Notes under the pieces: generated by a model
What the model saw: only the letters and a program-made list of their open reading frames with translations
The model's database searches: none
What the model was told of the DNA's origin: nothing
Shown: piece after piece, positions 26,318 through 34,236 of the stretch
Layout: each line of letters starts with the position of its first letter
Position numbering within the stretch: position 1 is the first letter of the stretch
Origin: Gemella sp. GH3
GTDB taxonomy: Bacteria > Bacillota > Bacilli > Staphylococcales > Gemellaceae
Length of the DNA: 36,430 nt
Direction of reading: 5' to 3'
Assembly: GCF_013415425.1 (NCBI RefSeq)
Contig: NZ_JACBYC010000149.1
Coordinates: forward strand, 1-36,430
Made by a program: the position numbers and the translations under genes

Positions 26318-28822
26318 CTAACTACCCCGATTATTTCTATTACTAGAATTACTGCTAGGAGTATTATTACTATTATTATTTGTTGTATTATTTATATTGT
26401 TACTACTATTATTCTCTACATTGCTGCTGTTCGTTCTGTTATTAGATAAGTTATTGTCATTATCATTATTTTCGTTATTATTTTGAGAATTATTTTGTTC
26501 ATTTTGACGCTTAGACGCTTCTTCTTGTTGTTTTTTTTCTAATTCACGACGTTCACTATCTGTAAGAACTTTAATACCTCCATCATAATTTCCAACATCC
26601 TTAGGAACAGTAAATGATTTTGGTCTATAAGTATTAACAATATTTTGCATATTCATTTTATAAAGAGCTTGCGTTTTAAGGGTATCTTGCTGACTTAAAT
26701 ATTTAGTAGGTCCATCAATAGAACTAAATCCTTGCCAAACTGCTAAAGTATAATTACTAGTGTATCCTACTACCCAAGAATCTTTAGCAGAATTATCAAT
26801 GTCAAATCCGTACTTGTTAGCATCCTCTTCTGAATAAGTAGTTGTTCCAGTCTTAACTCCCATATCCGCCCCACTAATAGCCGCCTGTTGAGCCGTACCA
26901 TTTACAACGTTTCTTAGCATAGATGTCATAATATAAGCTGTACTATCTTTAATAACTTGTTTTCTATCATCTCTACTAAAGCTCTTTAATTCCGTTTCTT
27001 CGCTATCATAAACTTTTTTTATAGCTTTTGGCGTTGCATAGTATCCACCATTAGAGAATGGCACATAAGCTCCAGCCATTTGTAACGGACTATAGCCGTC
27101 AGCACTACCACCTATAGGTGTAGTAAGTGAATTATCAGTAACTTCCATACCTACACTATTTGCATATTTTTTCACGTTCGAAAATCCTACTTCTTGATAC
27201 GTCTTTATTGCTGGAATATTAAACGACATAGTAAGAGCGTAATTCATAGTTACATTTCCATGAAACTTACGATCCCAGTTTTGAATTTGTGTACCTGGTA
27301 TTTGAGTATCATTAATCATATGATTAGTTGACCAACCTAAATACTCAACAGCAGGTGCATAAGCTAATATAGGTTTAATAGCAGATCCTGGTTGTAATTT
27401 CGATTGTGTAGCTATATTAAATCCACCATACTTGAAGTTTCTACCACCATATAAAGCTGCTATACCACTGTTATCATTATTTAATGCTACCATAGCGACT
27501 TCACTAGATTGTTTAATTCCTACTAAGTTTGAACTCATACTATTTGACATATTTTTTTGAATTGTAGTATCCAAATTAGTATATACTTTTAAACCTAAGT
27601 TTAACACATCTCCTTCATAGTCTTTAAATTCTGGACTATTTCTTAATTCTTGCTCAACTTGACTCATATAAGCAGTATAAGCAGAATCAAATTCACTAGA
27701 AAGAACATAACGTTCATTAGCTGTTCTATTTACTATTCCAGTCATTATATCTGTTGCTTGAGCTTCTGCTGCCTCTGCTTCTGTTATCTTTCCATGATAT
27801 TGCATTAAATATAATACTGTATCACGGCGTTTTTTTGCATTTTCTGGATGATCATATGGATTATACCCATTTGGTTGTTGTGGCATTCCAGCAAGAAAAG
27901 CCATCTGTGGCAAAGTCAACTGATTTAATTCTTTTCCATAATAATAGTTAGCAGCTGTTTTCAAGCCATAAACTCCATCTGAATAGTAAATTCTATTTAT
28001 GTACATATTAAAAATAGTTTCTTTATCATAATTTTGTTCGAGTTTATAGGCTAAGTATGCTTCTTGAACTTTTCTCTTAACACTCTTATTATCATCTAAA
28101 AATGTTCTTTTTATTAACTGTTGAGATATAGTAGATCCCCCTTGAGAACCAAATCCGCTTGTCAAGTTAGAAAATACTGCACCTACTAGCCTTCTATAGT
28201 CTACTGCACCATGCTCAAAAAATCTATTGTCCTCCGTTGCCAAAATGGCATCTTGCATCTGCTGAGGAACTTCTGACATTTCTACGTTTTCACCAATTTT
28301 ATTTCCAAGCTTTGCTACTTCCTGATTATTTACATCATAAACTATAGTTCTATTATTATTGTCAAGAATATTAGAATCGAATGCTGGAGCTTGATAAATC
28401 CAAACTACACATAATAAAAATATTGTTATTATAGCTATGCTAGTCAAATATAATCCATATTTGAAAATTTTACGCCATATATTTCCGTTATCTTTTCCTT
28501 TAGGTTTTCTATTACTAATTCTAGTCTTTAATGAATTAAGTTGCTGTTCCACAGAGGACGCACCTTCTTTAGATTTATTATTAGCCAATCTAATATACCT
28601 AGTTTTGTTATTACTCTGATAATTATTTTTATTACTAGCTTGGCCTCTCTTAGCACTAACTCTAGAAGGCGCACTTCTTTTTATAGTATTATCATCAGTA
28701 TAACTTTTTTCTTTTTCTTGATTATTATAAATATTTCTAGACACATATCCGCCAGGCTCTACCGATTTTCCTCTCGTATATCTCGCCCTTCTGGACATTC
28801 GTTCGTTATTCTTCTCTGTCAT
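26318..28822 (-). CDS. Class A penicillin-binding protein (bifunctional transglycosylase/transpeptidase)
   Basis: This 834-residue enzyme polymerises and cross-links peptidoglycan. Residues 1-118 form a long basic cytoplasmic tail, and one membrane anchor lies at about 119-143. The GT51 transglycosylase domain spans about 165-345, with catalytic Glu 197 in ATEDNRFFEH and the QGGSTISQQL block. The transpeptidase domain spans about 430-730, with SxxK at Ser 480 (SAIK), SxN at 533-535 (SFN) and KTG at 657-659. Residues 773-834 are a low-complexity Asn/Ser-rich extension. It is PBP1A-like in architecture. No recU gene is adjacent. The start at 28822 has GAGG about 13 bases upstream, which is a long spacing. 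Confidence 0.95.
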   Translation of the reverse strand: MTEKNNERMSRRARYTRGKSVEPGGYVSRNIYNNQEKEKSYTDDNTIKRSAPSRVSAKRGQASNKNNYQSNNKTRYIRLANNKSKEGASSVEQQLNSLKTRISNRKPKGKDNGNIWRKIFKYGLYLTSIAIITIFLLCVVWIYQAPAFDSNILDNNNRTIVYDVNNQEVAKLGNKIGENVEMSEVPQQMQDAILATEDNRFFEHGAVDYRRLVGAVFSNLTSGFGSQGGSTISQQLIKRTFLDDNKSVKRKVQEAYLAYKLEQNYDKETIFNMYINRIYYSDGVYGLKTAANYYYGKELNQLTLPQMAFLAGMPQQPNGYNPYDHPENAKKRRDTVLYLMQYHGKITEAEAAEAQATDIMTGIVNRTANERYVLSSEFDSAYTAYMSQVEQELRNSPEFKDYEGDVLNLGLKVYTNLDTTIQKNMSNSMSSNLVGIKQSSEVAMVALNNDNSGIAALYGGRNFKYGGFNIATQSKLQPGSAIKPILAYAPAVEYLGWSTNHMINDTQIPGTQIQNWDRKFHGNVTMNYALTMSFNIPAIKTYQEVGFSNVKKYANSVGMEVTDNSLTTPIGGSADGYSPLQMAGAYVPFSNGGYYATPKAIKKVYDSEETELKSFSRDDRKQVIKDSTAYIMTSMLRNVVNGTAQQAAISGADMGVKTGTTTYSEEDANKYGFDIDNSAKDSWVVGYTSNYTLAVWQGFSSIDGPTKYLSQQDTLKTQALYKMNMQNIVNTYRPKSFTVPKDVGNYDGGIKVLTDSERRELEKKQQEEASKRQNEQNNSQNNNENNDNDNNLSNNRTNSSNVENNSSNNINNTTNNNSNNTPSSNSSNRNNRGS

Positions 28823-28866
28823 AAATTTATATTTTCCTCACACAAATAATTACATTACTATATATA

Positions 28867-28895
28867 ATTTTATAAAAAAAATTAGAAAAAATCAA
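28867..28895 (-). promoter_or_regulatory. Predicted promoter of the PBP gene
   Basis: TTGATT (28890-28895) and TAAAAT (28867-28872) on the minus strand are 17 bases apart. It is back-to-back with the promoter of the GrpB-like/murB operon. Confidence 0.5.
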
Positions 28896-28915
28896 TTTAT
28901 CAATCAGTATTTATC

Positions 28916-28944
28916 TTTACATTTCTATTAAGAAAATTTATAAT
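28916..28944 (+). promoter_or_regulatory. Predicted promoter of the GrpB-like/murB operon
   Basis: TTTACA (28916-28921) and TATAAT (28939-28944) are 17 bases apart. Just downstream is a 7-bp inverted repeat AATGTTA/TAACATT (28953-28974) that could be an operator. Confidence 0.6.
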
Positions 28945-29010
28945 ATTAAAAGAATGTTACGCAAATATAACATTTAATACAAAAGAAACATTAAAGTAGA
29001 GATTGTATAG

Positions 29011-29529
29011 ATGAAAAGAAATGTAAGTTTAAACAAAATTTCAAATAAAGAATTTCAAAAAATTTTTTATAGCGAAATAAAAAATATTAAATCTATCCCT
29101 AAACTACCTGATTGCGAATTTATTCATATAGGATCAACAGCTTTTCAAAATTCCATAGGAGAAAAAATTGTTGATATTTTAGTAGTTGTTGATAATTTAC
29201 ACGATATTACAACATTTGATGAAAAAAGATTAAATAATATACATTATCATAGAGTTGCTCATAACAATAAAGGATTAGTATCTTATTGTAAAATTGTAGA
29301 TTTCAATAAAATGAATTATAATACTAAACTTTTTATCGTTCAGAGAAATTCTAATGTGCATAACAATTTTATAAAATTTAATAATCTACTAAGAGAAAAT
29401 AAAAATATATTTAATAAATATCAAGATTTCAAAATAACAAATTATAAAAAAAAAGCAAATATAAAAATTTATAACCAAATAAAAAATGATTTTATACAAA
29501 AAATTATTGATGAGGCTAATAATGATTAA
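29011..29529 (+). CDS. GrpB/UPF0157-family protein (nucleotidyltransferase-like), divergent
   Basis: This 172-residue protein resembles the GrpB (PF04229) family. It shows the FIHIGSTAF motif (about residues 38-46), the IVDILVVVDNL strand with a conserved Asp, and a C-terminal region (about 120-168) with repeated Lys/Tyr/Asn like the family's YxxLK helix. The family has a nucleotidyltransferase-like fold, and its function is poorly known. The sequence is diverged, and Pro and Lys residues common around the GSTA motif are missing. Its stop codon overlaps the start of murB by 8 bases, so the two are co-translated. Confidence 0.7.
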   Translation: MKRNVSLNKISNKEFQKIFYSEIKNIKSIPKLPDCEFIHIGSTAFQNSIGEKIVDILVVVDNLHDITTFDEKRLNNIHYHRVAHNNKGLVSYCKIVDFNKMNYNTKLFIVQRNSNVHNNFIKFNNLLRENKNIFNKYQDFKITNYKKKANIKIYNQIKNDFIQKIIDEANND

Positions 29530-30421
29530 TGAAAAAATAGAAAAACTCGTAACAAATAGTGAAATAAAATATAACGAACCATTAAAAAATTATTCCTATA
29601 CAAAAACAGGTGGAAGCAGTGATATTCTCATATTTATAAAAAGTATCTGTGATTTAGCTAATATTATTAAATTTGCTAAAGAAGAACATATCCAACTAAC
29701 TATTTTAGGAAATGGTTCTAATGTCCTAATTTCTGATAAAGGTATTAGAGGTATTACAGTTATAACATCTAAATTAAACAAAATTGAAATTTTAGACGAT
29801 TATATAGTTAGTTGTGAAGCAGGAGTTACGCTTCATGAATTAACACAATTTTTAATAAATAACTCTCTATCAAATCTAGAATTTGCATGCGGTATCCCTG
29901 GTAGCGTTGGTGGGGCTATATATATGAATGCTGGAGCTTATGGCGGAGAAGTTAAAGATGTAGTTATAAAAGTAGAAACTATTGATAAAGATGGAAATAT
30001 AAAATTATATAGTAATGATGATATGCACTTTTCATATCGTCATTCAATTATTCAAGAAAATTCAGATATTATTACTAAAGTTTATTTTCAACTAAAACCA
30101 GAAAATAAACAAACTATAATTGATAAAGTACTAGAATTAAATAAATTACGCGCAGAAAAACAACCTCTAGAATATCCTTCTTGCGGTTCAGTATTCAAAC
30201 GACCAGAAGGGTATTTTGCTGGAAAATTAATACAAGATGCTGGATGTCAAGGTCTGATTGTAGGAGGAGCGCAAGTTTCTACAAAGCACGCTGGTTTTAT
30301 GGTAAATATTAATAACGCTACTTGTGATGACTACAAAAAACTTATCAAATTAGTGCAACAAAATGTTTTTGAAAAATTCAATGTTGAACTAGAACGAGAA
30401 GTAAAAATTATAGGCGAATAG
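29522..30421 (+). CDS. murB: MurB: UDP-N-acetylenolpyruvoylglucosamine reductase
   Basis: This 299-residue FAD enzyme reduces enolpyruvyl-UDP-GlcNAc to UDP-MurNAc, using NADPH, in wall precursor synthesis. Motifs are YTKTGGSSDI (FAD site), LGNGSNVLISDKG, GIPGSVGGAIYMNAGAYGGE, SYRHSII, CGSVFKRP with the catalytic Ser, and C-terminal LEREVKIIGE with the catalytic Glu. The form is the short Gram-positive one. The ATG at 29522 has GAGG six bases upstream. The open frame begins at 29486 but without a ribosome site. Confidence 0.96.
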   Translation: MINEKIEKLVTNSEIKYNEPLKNYSYTKTGGSSDILIFIKSICDLANIIKFAKEEHIQLTILGNGSNVLISDKGIRGITVITSKLNKIEILDDYIVSCEAGVTLHELTQFLINNSLSNLEFACGIPGSVGGAIYMNAGAYGGEVKDVVIKVETIDKDGNIKLYSNDDMHFSYRHSIIQENSDIITKVYFQLKPENKQTIIDKVLELNKLRAEKQPLEYPSCGSVFKRPEGYFAGKLIQDAGCQGLIVGGAQVSTKHAGFMVNINNATCDDYKKLIKLVQQNVFEKFNVELEREVKIIGE

Positions 30422-30448
30422 TTTTATAATAAAGTGATAATATTAAAC

Positions 30449-30479
30449 AAAAAGAGATGATAATTGTCATCTCTTTTTT
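30449..30479 (+). terminator. Terminator after murB
   Basis: A 12-bp stem (30449-30460 with 30467-30478) with A5/T6 flanks lies 28 bases after the murB stop. It can also serve the converging glycosyltransferase operon. Confidence 0.85.
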
Positions 30480-30554
30480 ATTTTTTTAAAATTATATTAA
30501 AGTAATTACAAAATTTAATAATTGTTCAAAGGTACTATATATTGTACAAAGTTT

Positions 30555-31775
30555 CTACAATGAATTTATAATATTATACAATTCTTTTATTTTTTCATTC
30601 CAAGAATGTTTTTCTATTTCAATTACTATATTTTCTGGTAAACTTCTTTCTTTTCTAGTTCTTATAATTTGTGTATTAATAGCCTCAACTAACCTATTTA
30701 TAAAATAAGGCTTTTCCTCTTCTACTGCTTTATCTGTATCATATATAGTCGGCATTTTTACATACTCAATAACTTCTGAATTGTTAATTTTTTCTCCCAA
30801 AAATTCTATTAATCCTGCTATATCTGTGGTTACCGCTCTAAGTCCACTGCCTAAAGCCTCCACAGCTATAAGACCTAAACCTTCAAAGTAAGAAGGTAGT
30901 ACAAAAATATCTTTAGTACGCATAACATCAGCTAATTCTTTTTGATTAGATACATTATAAATACTTATATTTTTAATATTTTTTATAGAATTTTCTATTT
31001 TTTCTTTATCTTCATCTTTTACATTTCCTATTAAGTCCAAAGTCACATCATTGTGGATATCTTGTAGTTGTTTAAATGCCTTTATTAATTCATAAAAACC
31101 TTTAGATTCATCAAATTTACCTGCATAAATAAGTTCTACATTATTTTTTTCAAACTGTTCTTTAGGAGGATAAAATACTTTATCATTATATCCTGCTCCT
31201 ATATTTTGTATTTTCAATCTATCATAATTATAAACTTTTACTATATCATCTATTTGATTATTGCTTAGTGATAATACTTTGTCTAACTTATCTAAATTAG
31301 TAACGTATTTATCTTTCATATTATTGTGCTTTTCTGCCTGTCTTATATCTGTATTATGACATATAGCTACAATTTTTTTATCATTAAAAACTTCACAAAC
31401 TATAGAAGTTAACATCCATAAATGATGAGTTATAATTATGTCAGGATTAAATTCTTCTTTAATTTTAATTAGTTTTTCTGTAAATGATTTTTTCCAATGA
31501 AATATCATTTCTTCTGTCATTTCTGAATATACAGTATTTCTATAAGGCATTATATCACTCATACCTACTATAGAAAATGGTAAATTATCAGTTTCAAAAT
31601 ATACTTCATATTGTTTATCTTTACCAAGAATATCTATATCATAATCCGAATTAGTTCCATACAAACAAGCTTGCTCTATATCTGAAAAATTTTTGAACCC
31701 TTCTATTATATTTGAAAAATATACTCCACTTCCCGTCTTCATAGGAAGTTGTGCTAACACGTGCAAAACTTTCAT
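30555..31775 (-). CDS. Family 4 glycosyltransferase
   Basis: This 406-residue GT-B fold enzyme has an N-terminal acceptor domain beginning MKVLHVLAQLPMKTGSGVYF and a C-terminal nucleotide-sugar domain (ELIYAGKFDESKGFYELIKAF). The retaining GT4 E-x7-E motif appears in FEGLGLIAVEALGSGL. Acceptor and sugar are not evident. It could build a glycolipid or surface glycan. AAGGAG precedes the ATG. The rhodanese-like gene lies 57 bases upstream in the same direction, so both are probably on one transcript. Confidence 0.9.
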   Translation of the reverse strand: MKVLHVLAQLPMKTGSGVYFSNIIEGFKNFSDIEQACLYGTNSDYDIDILGKDKQYEVYFETDNLPFSIVGMSDIMPYRNTVYSEMTEEMIFHWKKSFTEKLIKIKEEFNPDIIITHHLWMLTSIVCEVFNDKKIVAICHNTDIRQAEKHNNMKDKYVTNLDKLDKVLSLSNNQIDDIVKVYNYDRLKIQNIGAGYNDKVFYPPKEQFEKNNVELIYAGKFDESKGFYELIKAFKQLQDIHNDVTLDLIGNVKDEDKEKIENSIKNIKNISIYNVSNQKELADVMRTKDIFVLPSYFEGLGLIAVEALGSGLRAVTTDIAGLIEFLGEKINNSEVIEYVKMPTIYDTDKAVEEEKPYFINRLVEAINTQIIRTRKERSLPENIVIEIEKHSWNEKIKELYNIINSL

Positions 31776-31832
31776 CTTCTTGCTCCTTAATTATATTTTT
31801 TAGGATAATCCATATCCTTACAAAAATTACTC

Positions 31833-32546
31833 TCAACCACATTCTGATATTTGATCTTCTATTGGAACAGGTGAGAAGTCTTTTTTATTAATCGGCGTAA
31901 AAGTATACTTTTTGATGTCCATAGGTTCTATCAAATTAATAACCTTTTTACCTAAATCCGACAAAATTTTGCTTACTTCTAAAGAATCAGAAGGATTGTC
32001 ACTATATACTAATATAAGCTGTTCATCACTAATACTAGAAGTATCTGATACAACATTATCTATATTACTTTTAATCTCTATACTTTCTAATTTTTCATTT
32101 CCAACATTTAATAAAATATGATTAGTTGTTGATTTTAAATATTTAAATTCTGCCATGATAACATTTTTAAATTTAGGTTTTCCATAATTATACTGTCTTA
32201 TCCCATCACCAATATATAAATTTTTAAATCCTTTTTCACGTAAAATTTTCTCGGTATTTCTAGAAGTAATATCTACAACACAATACAGTATTATATCCTT
32301 ATCTTTATAAGAATCTAATATATCACTACCATCACGAAGAACTTTAATTGGTATATTCACTGCATTTATAGCATGAGCATTTGCATATTCCTTATTCCAT
32401 CTAACATCTACTACTAAAGCTTCATCATAAGTTTTTCTTTCAACTTCATATCCAGAAATTCTACCCGGCTTTCCTTTTTTTAATTTCAACCAAAATAAAT
32501 AGGAAATTACAACTAAAATTACAATTATAATTATTATGTACTTCAT
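31833..32546 (-). CDS. Membrane-anchored tandem rhodanese-like protein
   Basis: This 237-residue protein has an N-terminal membrane helix (residues 4-20) followed by a rhodanese domain (about 30-125). The rhodanese active loop YCVVDITSR holds a candidate catalytic Cys, and flanking motifs are LVVDVRWNKEYANAHAINAVNIP and LREKGFKNLYIGDG. A second region (about 135-215) repeats the fold pattern (HILLNVGNEKL, LILVYSDNPSDSL, LSDLGKKVINLIEP), but its loop has no Cys, so it looks like a degenerate, inactive copy. Sulfur transfer or redox work at the membrane is inferred from the family. The AAGGAGG site is good. Confidence 0.82.
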   Translation of the reverse strand: MKYIIIIIVILVVISYLFWLKLKKGKPGRISGYEVERKTYDEALVVDVRWNKEYANAHAINAVNIPIKVLRDGSDILDSYKDKDIILYCVVDITSRNTEKILREKGFKNLYIGDGIRQYNYGKPKFKNVIMAEFKYLKSTTNHILLNVGNEKLESIEIKSNIDNVVSDTSSISDEQLILVYSDNPSDSLEVSKILSDLGKKVINLIEPMDIKKYTFTPINKKDFSPVPIEDQISECG

Positions 32547-32692
32547 TATATCCTCCTTTCTTATATACTATAATTTTATCATAAAAATATATACTATTCT
32601 ATAACAAAACATTAAAATCCATAATCTAAAAATTAATATTCTTTCTTTATTAAACTGACTAATAAATATTAAATAATAACTGACATATATAA

Positions 32693-32731
32693 AAAAAGAG
32701 ATATACTTATTTTCTAAGTATATCTCTTTTT
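32693..32731 (-). terminator. Strong terminator downstream of the LPXTG-protein remnant
   Basis: A 17-bp perfect stem (32693-32709 with 32715-32731) and 5-base loop have A/T runs on both sides. It lies 35 bases past the final stop of the decayed surface-protein gene. Confidence 0.88.
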
Positions 32732-32765
32732 AATTATTTGTCGCTAAAAGAAAATATATTATTTA

Positions 32766-34002
32766 TTATTTTTTTCTTTTACGATAAGCTATTATAGCCG
32801 CTGCTAATAGTCATGTTAATCCTGCATAAGTTGTTGAACTATTTTCATCTCCAGTATTAGATAGTTTCTTCGGATTAGATCTTATTTTACTTTAAAATCT
32901 TTGTCTTCTGGCTTATCTACTGGTGGATTTTCTGGTTTCTCTGGTTTATCAGGATTAGGTGTTGGATTCTCTGGATCTTTTTCATAAGGTACAGGTGTGT
33001 CCTTACATGGATTATTTGGATCTACGATTGGCAGTGGTGTATATACTTTTGTTGGGTCGTTTGGATCTTTTGGTTTCAACGGATTACCATTCGGATCTTT
33101 TGGTGTATATCCTGGAATGTATGGTAATGGTGGATTATCCCCTGGTACTTCTGGTGTTTCATCATATGGAACTTTTGGAATTTCTTTTCCTAGTTCTGTT
33201 GGAATATATGGTACGTAGCTTCCTAGCTCTTTGTAGATATATGTTACCGTTGTTGTTCCTTCTACAACCTTACCTGTTTCTTTATCACATCTTTTATCTT
33301 CGTAAAGATATATTTCTTACCGTCTTTTTCTATAATCTTAGGTTTCTCTGTTTCATTTTCTCCTGTATTATAGTCTGTTCCTACTGGACTTTCTTTTGTA
33401 TCCTCATAATCTTCTTTGATTGTTTCTCCAGCTTCGTTTACGTATTTAATTACGACATTACCTTTTTTAACTACTTCTGGAATATAAATTACCTTATCTT
33501 CATAGTTATTATCTGTAGCTTTAACACCTGTATATGCTCCAGTAGCATTAGCAGAAGTTGAATCTCCTCTATCTACTTCTTCTTTTGAAAGTACATATCC
33601 CTCTAATGAACTGTTTTTATAGTCTTCAAATGAACCTGTTGTATCTGTTGTATCTTTTTGATACTTATCATCTATAACTGTCCACTATTTAAATGTTACT
33701 TCTCCTGTTACTAGATTTATTGTTCCTGTTCTCTTGAAGTAAATTGTATCTGTTTTTGTAGGTATTTTAGACTCATCTACCTGTTGGCGATTTGTTCCAT
33801 CTGCATTCTCTGTATAGTATGTAACTGTTCTTGTTACTGCTTTTTTCATACTATCTGGATTAGTTGCATCTGGATTATTTGGTACTTCTTCTCCAGTCAA
33901 CAAAATAGCACCAAGAAACACACTATCCAATTCAAAATGATATTTTCGAAGTGAATAGCGTTGTTTCATTGAATGCCAATTAAAACTCTTCTTGTTTTTC
34001 AT
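32766..34002 (-). pseudogene. Decayed LPXTG/YSIRK surface protein (MucBP-like repeat, Pro-rich stalk)
   Basis: Read on the minus strand, the pieces of a sortase-anchored adhesin are in order. First is a signal of YSIRK type (YSLRKYHF near residue 17, SVFLG). Next is a MucBP-like domain (RTVTYYTENADGT through TGEVTFK, then WTVIDDKYQ), followed by a second domain (VVIKYVNEAGETIKEDY through KPKIIEKDGKKYIFTKIKD). A Pro-rich stalk rich in PNP/DP repeats follows, then LSNTG, a hydrophobic anchor and RKRKK. The frame is broken by a TAG at 33685-33687, a 1-base loss near 33284-33291, a 1-base loss in a T run at 32884-32888, and a TGA at 32811-32813 inside the anchor. AAAGGA precedes the ATG. At about 410 codons it is short for such adhesins, so an internal deletion is likely. 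Confidence 0.88.
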
Positions 34003-34113
34003 ATTCGAGTTAAATTCCTTTCTTATAAATAAATTACAAGAACACTATTAAGTCAACTTTAAGGATACAACAAATTAAAATATGTAAGACATTTATTAAT
34101 ACTTATTATTAAT

Positions 34114-34144
34114 AAAAAAACAATACTATGATTTAATTCATAGT
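34114..34144 (-). terminator. Terminator after the alanine symporter gene
   Basis: A 7-bp stem (34125-34131 with 34138-34144) is followed on the minus strand by a run of seven T, about 90 bases past the symporter stop. The remaining 34003-34236 shows no gene. Confidence 0.55.
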
Positions 34145-34236
34145 ACCGTCTTTATTTTTTGTTAAAAAATGCATTAAAAATTAAATATTGTTATTTCATT
34201 GTAATTATTATTTCTTATAAAAATAATATTAAATCT

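Noticed and set aside
32959-33561. A 200-codon plus-strand ORF across the surface-protein remnant
   Set aside because: It is the complement of the Pro-rich and repeat coding sequence, with a Leu/Tyr/Phe-rich composition and no start signals.
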